Origin: Wohlfahrtiimonas sp.
Lineage (GTDB): Bacteria > Pseudomonadota > Gammaproteobacteria > Cardiobacteriales > Wohlfahrtiimonadaceae
NCBI GenBank assembly: GCA_030149965.1
Contig: JASLHB010000091.1
Span: forward strand, 1 to 54,510
Length of the DNA: 54,510 nt
Direction: 5' to 3'
Positions 8,571 through 17,609 of the stretch are shown here, one piece after another; the stretch's first letter is position 1, and each line of letters begins with the position of its first letter. The notes beneath the pieces were generated by a model. That model saw nothing but the letters and a program-made list of their open reading frames with translations, was not told where the DNA came from and ran no database searches. The translations under genes were made by a program, and so were the position numbers.

Positions 8571-10757
8571 ATGGAACCAATCAAGCTCCCTGAAGAAATG
8601 GAACTCTGGAACGAAGCATTTTTTGCGAAAGTTGCAGAGTTAGAATCCCGTGTCAGTCGTTATATGTCCAAAGCCGAAACATCTAAGGTTCGGGAGGCAT
8701 GTATTTTTGGAGCTTGGGCTCATCAAGGACAATCTCGTAGTTCTGGTGAGCCGTATATTTTCCATCCACTAGAAGTTGCGTTGATTTTAACGTTGGTTCA
8801 ATTGGATATTCATTCCATTGTGGGCGCTGTGTTACATGATGTGATTGAAGATACTGATATTTCCTTTGATGAAATTGCTGGGAAATTTGGTAAAGAAACG
8901 GCAGAAATCGTTGATGGTGTGAGCAAGTTAACGAAGATTCGTTTCAGTTCTAAGTTAGAAGCGAAAGCTGAAAACTTTAGAAAGATGATTTTAGCGATGA
9001 CGAAAGATCTTCGCGTAATTATGGTGAAATTAGCAGATAGATTACATAATATGCGTACTTTAGGGGCACTCGCACCTTATAAAAAACGTCGCATTGCTAA
9101 AGACACATTAGATATTTATACACCAATTGCAGCACGTTTAGGTATGTTTGCATTGCAGATGGAGTTGGAAAATCTCTGCTTTGAGAATATTTATCCAATG
9201 CGTTCTCGTATATTGAGAGAGTTCGTTAATAAGAAACGTTTTTCTCAAGGACCAACAGTTCAAGCAATTCGTGAATCAATTCAAGAAAAATTGGATGTTG
9301 TTGGGATTTCTGCGCGAATTTCTATTCGAGAAAAGCATGGATGGAGTTTGTATAAGAAACTTCAAAAACGTGGTTCATTGAGCCAGCTATCAGATATATT
9401 CTCGATTAGGGTAATTGTTAATAGTGTTGATGAATGTTATCGAGTTTTAGGCATTGTTCATAGTTTGAATAAACCTATTATTGGTCGTTTTAAAGATTTT
9501 ATTGCCATTCCGAAAGTGAATGGCTATCAAAGTTTGCATACAGTTGTATTTGGCGCAAATATGTTGCCAGTTGAAGTGCAAATTCGTACAAAAGAGATGC
9601 ATATTATTGCTGAAGCTGGTGCCGCTGCCCATTGGCGTTATGGCGAAGCTTATCGTGAACAAAACTATACTAAGAATAAAACCCGTGAATGGCTAGATTA
9701 TGTAACTGAGTTGCAAAATAGCATGCTCTCATCAGAAGAGTTTATGGCATCGATGAAAGAAGATTTATTTCCTTCTGAAATTTATGTTTTTACGCCAAAT
9801 GGCCGAATCATTGAATTACCAAAAGGTTCGACAGCTGTTGATTTTGCTTACGCAATTCATTCGGATATTGGCAATCACTGTATTTCTGCGAAAGTGGATG
9901 CAAAATTTGCGCCTGTTTCGCAAGTTTTAGTAACAGGGCAAACAGTTGAGATTCAAACATCTCAGAGTGCACAGCCTAATCCAATGTGGTTAGATTTTGT
10001 GAGAACAGCGAAAGCAAGATCGGCGATTCGTAGTTATCTCAGTAAATTAAGTTATGACGATGCAGTTGTGATTGGTCGTAACTTATTAGAGAACGCGATG
10101 AAGCAAAAAAATATTGCATTGACTCAATTAACAGATGCAGTATTAGTACGCTTAGCAAAAGAATTGCAAGTTGAGTCGGTTGAAGAAATGTATGCTGGAA
10201 TCGGTTCAGGTAAGCGCCATGCATCATTCATTATTAATCGATTAGAAGCGCATGGCGTGGACATTGAACAAGAATTAAATCATTCGCATTACACTGAGCA
10301 AAATAATGACTCAGTTGATGGTGCTAAGGGTAAAGAGATTCTTTTTGGTGATTGTTGTTACCCAATTCCTGGTGATAATATCATGGGATATTGGCAGTCG
10401 CGACAAGGTAAATTAGTTGTACATAGAACAGATTGCGATATAGCGGTCGAAGCATTAAAGCATTTAGAAAGATGTTATCCACTGACATGGAATCATAATA
10501 AAGAAAAAGCATTATTCCCTGTCCAACTTTGTTTTATAATTAAGAATCGACGCGGAGTGATTGCTGAGATTACCAAAGAATTAGTAGAAATGGATGTCAA
10601 CATTAATGACTTACGTTCGCAATCTATTAATGGTGATTTTAGCCACATTTGGATGTTGATTCATGTGCCAGATAGAGTTTTCCTGGCAAGTGTGTTCCGA
10701 CATTTAAAAAAATTAGAGAATGTCGTACGAATAGGACGACAAAACAACGAGGTTTAG
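8571..10757 (+). CDS. spoT: Bifunctional (p)ppGpp synthetase/hydrolase SpoT
   Basis: A 728-residue RelA/SpoT homologue. Domains in order: an HD hydrolase (HPLEVAL near 65, then VLHDVIEDT with H89-D90, the intact metal and hydrolysis residues); a synthetase domain (about 260-390: SDIFSIRVIV, YQSLHTVVFG, VEVQIRT.EMH); a TGS domain (about 405-465: EIYVFTPNGRIIELPKGSTAVDFAY); and a C-terminal ACT domain (about 655-725). The HD motif is some 17 residues further in than in E. coli SpoT. An ATG at 8571 is preferred over an in-frame TTG at 8559, which has no ribosome site. The gene continues with four bases' spacing into a sensor kinase, which is not the usual neighbour (trmH or recG elsewhere). Confidence 0.97.
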   Translation: MEPIKLPEEMELWNEAFFAKVAELESRVSRYMSKAETSKVREACIFGAWAHQGQSRSSGEPYIFHPLEVALILTLVQLDIHSIVGAVLHDVIEDTDISFDEIAGKFGKETAEIVDGVSKLTKIRFSSKLEAKAENFRKMILAMTKDLRVIMVKLADRLHNMRTLGALAPYKKRRIAKDTLDIYTPIAARLGMFALQMELENLCFENIYPMRSRILREFVNKKRFSQGPTVQAIRESIQEKLDVVGISARISIREKHGWSLYKKLQKRGSLSQLSDIFSIRVIVNSVDECYRVLGIVHSLNKPIIGRFKDFIAIPKVNGYQSLHTVVFGANMLPVEVQIRTKEMHIIAEAGAAAHWRYGEAYREQNYTKNKTREWLDYVTELQNSMLSSEEFMASMKEDLFPSEIYVFTPNGRIIELPKGSTAVDFAYAIHSDIGNHCISAKVDAKFAPVSQVLVTGQTVEIQTSQSAQPNPMWLDFVRTAKARSAIRSYLSKLSYDDAVVIGRNLLENAMKQKNIALTQLTDAVLVRLAKELQVESVEEMYAGIGSGKRHASFIINRLEAHGVDIEQELNHSHYTEQNNDSVDGAKGKEILFGDCCYPIPGDNIMGYWQSRQGKLVVHRTDCDIAVEALKHLERCYPLTWNHNKEKALFPVQLCFIIKNRRGVIAEITKELVEMDVNINDLRSQSINGDFSHIWMLIHVPDRVFLASVFRHLKKLENVVRIGRQNNEV

Positions 10758-10761
10758 CTCA

Positions 10762-13098
10762 TTGGTGCGAGATTGGTTTGATAAAGATAAAGGTCGCTTT
10801 CGACTAGTAATAACTGCTTGCATCTTGATTTTCATGATGATGGGCATGTATTTGTTTTTTAAATCCTCTTCAGTGACTAAAAATCTCTCATATTCGTTAT
10901 ATGATTATTTTATAGAAAAAAAAGCTCAGCCTTTGACCAAAGATAATGATCTTGTGATGATTGTTATTGATGATAAGAGTATTCGCGCGTTAGAAAAAAT
11001 TTGGCCATGGCCACGAGCATATCATGCAGGATTAATCACAGAATTAACGCGCATGGGCGTTAAAGTCATTGCATATGATATTTTATTCACAGAAAGTAGT
11101 TCTAGTGATGCGATTCTAGCAAAAGCAATTGATAAACATGGTGCAGTCGTTTTGCCGAAACCATTGTTTTTTTCTTCAGATGGTTTAGTACCATTTGAAG
11201 ATATTGCGCATTTTGGGCATGTTGAGGTTAATATTGATAGCGATGGAGTTGTGCGTTCAGTCGATCCATATTTGGATGGGATGCGTAGTTTTTCTTTTGC
11301 GATATTGAATGCTTTATCAGACATTGATCCAGCCAAAAAAACAGCGCGTGAACTTTATCAAGATAATTTAGATGAACCTATTCGCTATGTTTACTCATCA
11401 GAAAGAACATACCCAACATATTCATTTTCAGATGTATTGATGGGACGTATCGATCCTTCTGAATTCAAGGATAAGATTGTGTTTGTTGGGGTGAGTGCAA
11501 CAGGTATTGGTGAACGGTTAAGAAGTTCTTCATTACGTAATAGCACGTTTAAAACAGGCGTTGAAGTACAGGCATCAATTTTTGAAGCATTGCGCGAACA
11601 AGCAGTGACAGAATATTCCAGTGGATTATTTGATAGTGTTGTGACGTTTATTTCCATCACAACGATTGCTGTCGTTGCGATCTTCTCATCGCCTTTGATC
11701 ACAGTCGGATTATTATTACTATATATTGGATTCTTAACTTGCAGTGCATTCTTACTGTTCTATTTTGAAAGTTATTGGTATTCACCGATTGCACTGGCAT
11801 TTGCCATGACGAGCGTTATATTTTTATATACGATTGCTCAAATTCATGTGAGCTTAAAAGAGGCCAATAGAACGTTGAATTTAAATGTTGCAGATCGAAC
11901 AAAAAAATTAGTGATTTCAAATTTGAGATTAGCCCAAGAAATGAATGAAAAAGAGAAAATTTGGGCAGATTTGCGAGATAGTGAAGAACAGTTGAAAGTA
12001 TTATTGGATGGCTTGCAGATTGGGATTGTATCAACCGATGAAGAAGGGCATTTAATCACGGCAAATAGTACGGCATTGCATTTCTTTAATTTGCAAACAG
12101 TTGAAGAAGCGAAAACCTTAGAGCATTATTTTAGATATGATTTAGCTCATGGCGGAGCACAAATTAATACTAAAGAAATTTTCAGAGCTTTATTAAATAC
12201 AAGAGATTCTAGCCAATTAGAATGCATGATTTCATCAGAAAATGCTCGTTATAATGGCGTCCCAACAGCGTTACTATTCTCACGATTAAGCACATCCGAT
12301 CGTCAAAACAGTTTTGCGTGCATTATTCGAGATATCAGCGATCAAAAACGTGCTGAATTTATTACACAGGAATTTGTGGCGACTGTTTCGCATGAATTAC
12401 GTACGCCAATTACTTCTATTAAAGGTTCATTAGGATTAATGAGTAGCGGTATCACGGGGGAAATTCCTGTTAAAGCACAGAAGCTTTTAGAATTAGCATC
12501 ACGTAATAGTGAACGCTTATTAAGCCTTGTGAATGATATCTTAGATATTCAGAAAATTCAGTTGGGCACATTAGATTTCCATTTGAAAACGATGGATATT
12601 GTGATGGTTGTACGTCAATCTGTAGAAGTGAATGAGCTCTATGCCCAAAATTTAGGTGTGAAAATTTTTAGTGAATTACCGTCTTATCCTATTTATGTGA
12701 TGGGTGATTCTGATCGATTAACGCAGGTTATGAGTAACTTGTTATCCAATGCTGCCAAATTCTCTAAGCCAGATACTAAAATTGATGTACGAGTAATTTT
12801 AGATGGTAAAAAGGTGCGCGTAGAAGTGCAGGATTATGGCGTTGGAATTCCAGTGAGTTTTAAAGATAAAGTCTTTATGAAGTTTGCTCAAGCTGATGAT
12901 GCAAAACATCGTTCTAAAGGAACAGGTTTGGGCTTAAGTATTTCTAAGGCATTTATTGAAAGAATGGGCGGTACAATCCACTATGATTCAGTGGAAGATG
13001 TTGGCACGACATTCTATTTTTATTTACCGCTTGCTTCGATGGAAGAAGTGGCGAATTATATTTCAGATCAAAAAGCGAAAAAGGATATGTTCTTATGA
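10762..13098 (+). CDS. CHASE2-PAS sensor histidine kinase
   Basis: A membrane sensor kinase of 778 residues. A first membrane helix lies at about 15-34. A periplasmic CHASE2 domain follows at about 40-285 (motifs MIVIDDKSIRALEKIWPWPR and ADILF-like YDILFTE, then FKDKIVFVGVSATG). Three more helices lie at about 292-358, a PAS-like region at about 400-520, HisKA with phospho-acceptor His544 (TVSHELRTP), and a HATPase with N659 (NLLSNAAKF), DYGVGIP and GTGLGLS. The start is TTG 10762 or GTG 10765; GAGG at 10749 is better spaced for TTG. It lies four bases after spoT and its ATGA stop overlaps roxA. No response regulator is nearby. The CHASE2 ligand is unknown. Confidence 0.9.
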   Translation: MVRDWFDKDKGRFRLVITACILIFMMMGMYLFFKSSSVTKNLSYSLYDYFIEKKAQPLTKDNDLVMIVIDDKSIRALEKIWPWPRAYHAGLITELTRMGVKVIAYDILFTESSSSDAILAKAIDKHGAVVLPKPLFFSSDGLVPFEDIAHFGHVEVNIDSDGVVRSVDPYLDGMRSFSFAILNALSDIDPAKKTARELYQDNLDEPIRYVYSSERTYPTYSFSDVLMGRIDPSEFKDKIVFVGVSATGIGERLRSSSLRNSTFKTGVEVQASIFEALREQAVTEYSSGLFDSVVTFISITTIAVVAIFSSPLITVGLLLLYIGFLTCSAFLLFYFESYWYSPIALAFAMTSVIFLYTIAQIHVSLKEANRTLNLNVADRTKKLVISNLRLAQEMNEKEKIWADLRDSEEQLKVLLDGLQIGIVSTDEEGHLITANSTALHFFNLQTVEEAKTLEHYFRYDLAHGGAQINTKEIFRALLNTRDSSQLECMISSENARYNGVPTALLFSRLSTSDRQNSFACIIRDISDQKRAEFITQEFVATVSHELRTPITSIKGSLGLMSSGITGEIPVKAQKLLELASRNSERLLSLVNDILDIQKIQLGTLDFHLKTMDIVMVVRQSVEVNELYAQNLGVKIFSELPSYPIYVMGDSDRLTQVMSNLLSNAAKFSKPDTKIDVRVILDGKKVRVEVQDYGVGIPVSFKDKVFMKFAQADDAKHRSKGTGLGLSISKAFIERMGGTIHYDSVEDVGTTFYFYLPLASMEEVANYISDQKAKKDMFL

Positions 13099-14312
13099 CC
13101 AAATCGAATAAACCTATGAAAGTATTGGGTGGATTGACGATTGAAGAGTTTTTCAGAGATTATTGGCAGAAAAAACCTCTCTTTGTTAAGAACGCGTTTC
13201 AAGACTTTGTTGACCCAATGTCGCCAGATGAAGTTGCTGGTTTAAGTTGTGAGGAAGGTGTGCCTTCTCGTTTTGTGTTTGAAGAACGCAATTGGGAATT
13301 AAAATGTGGACCTTTTGCCGATAAAGATTTTACTAATTTACCAGAGAAAAAATGGGTTTTATTAGTGAATGATGTTGAAAAATTCATGCCGCAAATGAGA
13401 GTTTTATCTGATCCTTTTAATTTCATTCCTGAATGGAGAATGGATGATCTTCAAGTGAGTTATGCTGTTGATCAAGGAACAGTTGGTGCGCATTGGGATG
13501 ATTATGATGTGTTCTTAATTCAAGGCATGGGCAAAAAGAAATGGCAAATTAGTTATGATGAAGTTTCTGAAAATGACTTCGTTGAAGGCTTGCCAATTCG
13601 TTTAATTGAAAAATTCAATGTTAGTGAAGAATGGATTGTAGAACCTGGCGATTTATTATATTTACCACCAAGAATAGGACATTTTGGCGTTGCTATTGGT
13701 GAAAGTATGACTTGGTCTGTCGGTTTCAGAGCACCAAAACATCGTGAAATGATTCATGATTTTGTGGAAGATATTATTCAGTTCACAGGTGCAGAAGAGC
13801 GTTATTCTGATGCTGATTTAGCACCACGAGAGTTTTCATCAGAATTAAATGATGATGATTTGGATCGTGTAATGAAAGTAATTCAAGAAGGTTTATCCAA
13901 TAATCGTGATTTGGTTGCTGATTGGTTCGGACGATTTATGAGTGAATCGAAAGAAGGTCAAGAGCCAGAAGCATTGGATGAAGAATTCAGTACAGATGAA
14001 GTTCAGGGTTTATTGGAAGATGGCGCTGATATTGAGCGTGTACCAACAGTTTCGTTATATTTCCGTGAAACGGTTGATGAAGTTGTGATGTATGCGAATG
14101 GCGAATGTTTTGCTTTGGATAAGAAACATACTAAATTGGTTCAATTTTTGTGTGAAAATCGTCAATATAGCCCAGGGAAAATGTTGCAGTTTTTGAAAGA
14201 TGAAGTAGCAGCAGAATTCGTTGTGGACTTAGTGAATCAAGGAATTTTAGCGTTCTTTGATGGCGATGATCACGATCATGAATGCGATAGTGATTGCGAT
14301 CATGATCATTAA
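13095..14312 (+). CDS. roxA: Ribosomal oxygenase RoxA (YcfD), cupin JmjC family
   Basis: A 2-oxoglutarate/Fe(II) oxygenase of the family that hydroxylates an arginine of ribosomal protein L16. It is 405 residues. The JmjC/cupin core shows the iron triad H133, D135 (AHWDDYD) and H196 (RIGHFG), equivalent to E. coli H125/D127/H187. A winged-helix-like C-terminal region follows (about 320-385). The last 13 residues, HDHECDSDCDHDH, form a His/Asp/Cys-rich tail that I do not know from E. coli YcfD and that looks able to bind a metal. The start overlaps the kinase stop as ATGA, and the 3' end overlaps the next gene. This implies translational coupling with the spoT-kinase unit. Confidence 0.92.
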   Translation: MTKSNKPMKVLGGLTIEEFFRDYWQKKPLFVKNAFQDFVDPMSPDEVAGLSCEEGVPSRFVFEERNWELKCGPFADKDFTNLPEKKWVLLVNDVEKFMPQMRVLSDPFNFIPEWRMDDLQVSYAVDQGTVGAHWDDYDVFLIQGMGKKKWQISYDEVSENDFVEGLPIRLIEKFNVSEEWIVEPGDLLYLPPRIGHFGVAIGESMTWSVGFRAPKHREMIHDFVEDIIQFTGAEERYSDADLAPREFSSELNDDDLDRVMKVIQEGLSNNRDLVADWFGRFMSESKEGQEPEALDEEFSTDEVQGLLEDGADIERVPTVSLYFRETVDEVVMYANGECFALDKKHTKLVQFLCENRQYSPGKMLQFLKDEVAAEFVVDLVNQGILAFFDGDDHDHECDSDCDHDH

Positions 14313-14778
14313 TTGGAAACAAACATCGGTGGTGCTATTTGCGCTATCGTTGTCATTTGCAGCTGCAGGCGAATTTTGGCAAGAGCGAAATGAGCTACAT
14401 GGTCAATCTCAATTACAATTGGCAGATGTTGTGATTAACGATAAAACGATTCAAGTGGAATTGGCGACAACGCCAAAAACACAAGCTTATGGTTTAATGA
14501 ATCGTTTTATCTTGCCAGAAAATCAAGGCATGTTATTTGTGTTTGAGAAAACTCAGCCATTAAGTTTTTGGATGAAAAATACTAAAGTACCTTTGGATAT
14601 TTTATATTTTAATGCCGAAGGTATTTTGGTGGATTTTGCTGAAGCTGAACCGTGCTTGAAAAATCCTTGTCCATCTTATCCATCGAAAGCACCAGGAAAA
14701 TATGTGCTTGAGATAGGAAAAGGCGAACGAAATCGATTAGGGATTCAAATTGGCGACCAGTTGAAAAAGACAGATTAA
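14302..14778 (+). CDS. DUF192 family exported protein
   Basis: A small secreted or periplasmic protein of 158 residues. An N-terminal hydrophobic signal (SVVLFALSLSFAAAG) is followed by a DUF192 domain: QAYGLMNRFILPENQGMLFVF, FWMKNTKVPLDILYF, and the C-terminal KAPGKYVLEIGKG. The function of DUF192 is unsettled. Upstream in-frame ATGs (14260, 14266, 14278) would only translate the His/Asp-coding tail of roxA in another frame, so I place the start at 14302, overlapping roxA by 11 bases. It is the last gene before the rpsO promoter. Confidence 0.85.
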   Translation: MIINWKQTSVVLFALSLSFAAAGEFWQERNELHGQSQLQLADVVINDKTIQVELATTPKTQAYGLMNRFILPENQGMLFVFEKTQPLSFWMKNTKVPLDILYFNAEGILVDFAEAEPCLKNPCPSYPSKAPGKYVLEIGKGERNRLGIQIGDQLKKTD

Positions 14779-14782
14779 GCTT

Positions 14783-14809
14783 TTGTTTTATTAAAATTAT
14801 AGGTATAAT
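14783..14809 (+). promoter_or_regulatory. Probable promoter of rpsO
   Basis: A perfect TATAAT at 14804-14809 with only a weak TTGTTT-like -35 element (14783-14788, 15-base spacing). It lies about 60 bases before the rpsO start. Confidence 0.5.
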
Positions 14810-14871
14810 TATCGTCAATTATGCTGTCATCGCCATTGACACACTATTATTTTATTGGAGTTTTATACTTT

Positions 14872-15138
14872 ATGTTAACAACAGAAAAAAAAGCAATGAT
14901 TGTTGCTGAATTTGCACGCGGCGAAAACGACACAGGTTCTCCTGAAGTTCAAGTTGCACTTTTAACTAACAACATCAACACATTGCGTGCTCATTTTGAT
15001 GCTCATAAAAAAGATCATCATTCACGCCGTGGTTTGTTACAAATGGTAAACCAACGTCGTAAATTGTTGGATTACTTGAAGCGTAAAGATTTAGCGCGTT
15101 ATCAAACTTTGATTGAGCGTTTACAATTACGTCGCTAA
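14872..15138 (+). CDS. rpsO: 30S ribosomal protein S15
   Basis: An 88-residue primary 16S rRNA-binding protein. It matches E. coli S15 nearly throughout (NDTGSPEVQVALLT, HKKDHHSRRGLL, QRRKLLDYLKRKD, LIERLQLRR). The ATG at 14872 gives the standard N-terminus MLTTEKKAMI. An in-frame ATG at 14821 would add 17 residues absent from the family, and the GGAG at 14857 serves 14872. S15 usually represses its own mRNA in enterobacteria; no specific structure was identified here. Confidence 0.98.
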   Translation: MLTTEKKAMIVAEFARGENDTGSPEVQVALLTNNINTLRAHFDAHKKDHHSRRGLLQMVNQRRKLLDYLKRKDLARYQTLIERLQLRR

Positions 15139-15172
15139 TATTGAATATTATGCGTATGAATATGTAGTGAAT

Positions 15173-15199
15173 AGCCCTTGCAGTATTTCTGTAAGGGCT
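15173..15199 (+). terminator. Terminator or processing hairpin between rpsO and pnp
   Basis: An 11-bp stem with one G-U pair (15173-15183 with 15189-15199) and a TATTT loop. The T tract after it is weak (TTCATTATTT), so it may be a partial terminator like the rpsO t1 site of E. coli. Confidence 0.65.
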
Positions 15200-15337
15200 T
15201 TCATTATTTAATGGTAAAAGTGTTTTGAAGGGTTCTGATAAAGTATTCATCAATTAGTTCTCTTGAATATTTTTTCAGCTCCCTTGGAATCAAGGACTTT
15301 TACCACAATTTTTTATTACTTAAATAAGGTAAGAATT

Positions 15338-17446
15338 ATGGAATTAAAAGCAACTAGAAAAGAGTTTATGTATGGTAACCAAAAGGTTATTTTAGAAGTT
15401 GGTGAAATTGCTCGTCAAGCATCAGCTGCTGTAATGGTAGATGTAGAAGGTACAATGGTGTTTGTAACATGTGTTGCATCATCAAAATTTGATCCTTCAC
15501 GTGATTTCTTCCCATTGACTGTAAACTACCAAGAACGTACTTATGCAGCGGGTAAAATCCCAGGCGGATTCTTCCGTCGCGAAGCACGTCCTTCCGAAAA
15601 TGAAACTTTAACATCACGTTTAATCGATCGTCCTTTGCGTCCTTTATTCGTTGAAGGTTTCACAAACGAAACACAAGTAATTGCAACTGTAATGTCTATT
15701 AACCCAGAAGTTAATCCAGACATCCCAGCATTGATCGGTGCATCAGCTGCTGTATCTTTAGCAGGGTTACCATTTGCAGGTCCATTAGGTGCTGCGCGTG
15801 TTGGCTATGAAAATGGCGAATACTTGTTGAATCCATCTAAAGCACAATTAGAAACATCTAAATTGGATTTAGTGGTTGCTGGTACGCATGATGCAGTGTT
15901 GATGGTTGAATCCGAAGCTGAATTGTTAAGCGAAGACGTAATGTTGGGCGCTGTAATGTTTGGTCATGAATCAATGCAAGTTGTGATTGAAAACATTAAT
16001 GCATTGTGTGCGGAAGTTGGCGTAACTAAATTTGAATACGAAACAGTTCAAAAGAACGCTGAATTAGATGCGGCAGTTAAAGCATTTGCAGCAGCAAAAT
16101 TAGAAGCAGCTTATGGCCATTCAGTAAAAGCTGAACGTTATACTGCAATCGATGCATTGAAAACAGAAGCTGTTGAAGCATTGGTAACAGAAGATAATGG
16201 TTTCACTAAAGACGAAATCAAATCAAGCATTGATGAAATGAGCTACCGTTTAGTTCGTGACCAAATCTTAGATGGTAAACCACGTATTGATGGTCGTGAT
16301 ACAACAACAGTTCGTCCAATCGTTTCACGTGTTGGCGTTTTACCTCGCACACATGGTTCTGCATTGTTTACACGTGGCGAAACTCAAGCGCTGGTTATTA
16401 CAACTTTGGGTACAGATCGTGATGCGCAAATCATCGATTCTATCTCGGGTGAATACAAAGATAAATTCTTATTCCATTACAACTTCCCTCCTTATTCAGT
16501 AGGTGAAACTGGCATGGTTGGTTCACCTAAACGTCGTGAAATTGGTCATGGTCGTTTAGCAAAACGTGGTGTTCAAGCAGTTATGCCGAGCATGGAAGAA
16601 TATCCATACACAGTGCGTGTTGTATCTGAAATCACAGAATCAAACGGTTCAAGCTCAATGGCTTCAGTTTGTGGTGCATCATTAGCATTGATGGATGCTG
16701 GTGTTCCTTTGAAAGCTCCTGTTGCTGGTATCGCAATGGGCTTAATCAAAGAAGGTGAGCGCTTTGCAGTCTTGACAGATATCTTAGGTGACGAAGATCA
16801 CTTAGGTGATATGGACTTTAAAGTAGCAGGTACTACAGACGGTATTTCTGCTCTTCAAATGGATATCAAAATCACTGGTATCACAAAAGAAATCATGGCT
16901 CAAGCTTTAGCTCAAGCTAAAGTTGCTCGTTTACATATCATTGAAGAAATGGCTGCAACATTGAACGAAACTCGTCCTGAGATTTCAGAGTTTGCTCCAC
17001 GTTTCACAATCTTCCGCATCAATCCTGATAAAATCCGTGATGTGATTGGTAAGGGCGGCGTAACGATTCGTGCGATTACTGATGAAACTGGCGCAGTGAT
17101 TGAAATCAGCGATGATGGTATGATCAAAATCGCAGCATCTAATGCTGATCAAGCTGCAGAAGCTAAGAAGCGTATCGAAGAAATCACAGCTGATATCGAA
17201 GTTGGTCGTATTTATGAATCAGCAGTTGTTCGCATCATGGACTTCGGCGCATTCGTTAACTTGATGCCTGGCCGTGATGGTATGGTTCACGTTTCTCAGA
17301 TTCCTTCTGAAGAACGTATCCAAAACGTATCTGATCATTTAACAGTTGGTCAAGTTGTGCGCGTTAAAGTATTGGAAATTGATAAGCAAGGTCGTATTCG
17401 CTTAACAATGAAAGATGTAGATGCTGCAACTCCAGCTGCAGAATAA
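15338..17446 (+). CDS. pnp: Polyribonucleotide nucleotidyltransferase (PNPase)
   Basis: A phosphorolytic 3'-5' exoribonuclease of the RNA degradosome, 702 residues (E. coli 711). The first RNase PH-like domain has FFPLTVNYQE and GGFFRREARPSE. The second has TRGETQALV and the FLFHYNFPPYSVGE/RREIGHG catalytic stretch. Then come KH (DKIRDVIGKGG, near 565-580) and S1 (AVVRIMDFGAFV...GMVHVSQI, near 625-690). The start at 15338 has AAGG upstream; the reading frame extends back to 15263 without family similarity. A small CCTTG-GAAT-CAAGG hairpin (15283-15296) lies in the leader, where E. coli has its autoregulatory RNase III site. Confidence 0.98.
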   Translation: MELKATRKEFMYGNQKVILEVGEIARQASAAVMVDVEGTMVFVTCVASSKFDPSRDFFPLTVNYQERTYAAGKIPGGFFRREARPSENETLTSRLIDRPLRPLFVEGFTNETQVIATVMSINPEVNPDIPALIGASAAVSLAGLPFAGPLGAARVGYENGEYLLNPSKAQLETSKLDLVVAGTHDAVLMVESEAELLSEDVMLGAVMFGHESMQVVIENINALCAEVGVTKFEYETVQKNAELDAAVKAFAAAKLEAAYGHSVKAERYTAIDALKTEAVEALVTEDNGFTKDEIKSSIDEMSYRLVRDQILDGKPRIDGRDTTTVRPIVSRVGVLPRTHGSALFTRGETQALVITTLGTDRDAQIIDSISGEYKDKFLFHYNFPPYSVGETGMVGSPKRREIGHGRLAKRGVQAVMPSMEEYPYTVRVVSEITESNGSSSMASVCGASLALMDAGVPLKAPVAGIAMGLIKEGERFAVLTDILGDEDHLGDMDFKVAGTTDGISALQMDIKITGITKEIMAQALAQAKVARLHIIEEMAATLNETRPEISEFAPRFTIFRINPDKIRDVIGKGGVTIRAITDETGAVIEISDDGMIKIAASNADQAAEAKKRIEEITADIEVGRIYESAVVRIMDFGAFVNLMPGRDGMVHVSQIPSEERIQNVSDHLTVGQVVRVKVLEIDKQGRIRLTMKDVDAATPAAE

Positions 17447-17465
17447 TTTATTCTAAATAGTATTT

Positions 17466-17492
17466 AAAACCGAGAGAAATCTCGGTTTTTTT
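17466..17492 (+). terminator. Intrinsic terminator after pnp
   Basis: A 10-bp perfect stem (17466-17475 with 17480-17489) with a GAAA tetraloop and a T run to 17492. Confidence 0.92.
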
Positions 17493-17609
17493 ATGGGTGT
17501 AATTTTAATATTGATTTGGATCTTATTTATCGTAGGTCTTTATTTTTTCATATAAAAATATATATTAGAATAAGCTCCAACCATAATATTTAAGATAACT
17601 GGAATACTA

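Noticed and set aside
14260..14301. Upstream starts (14260, 14266, 14278) for the DUF192 gene
   Set aside because: They would translate the His/Asp-coding tail of roxA in another frame, giving a Met/Ile-rich extension without family similarity, and would spoil the signal peptide.
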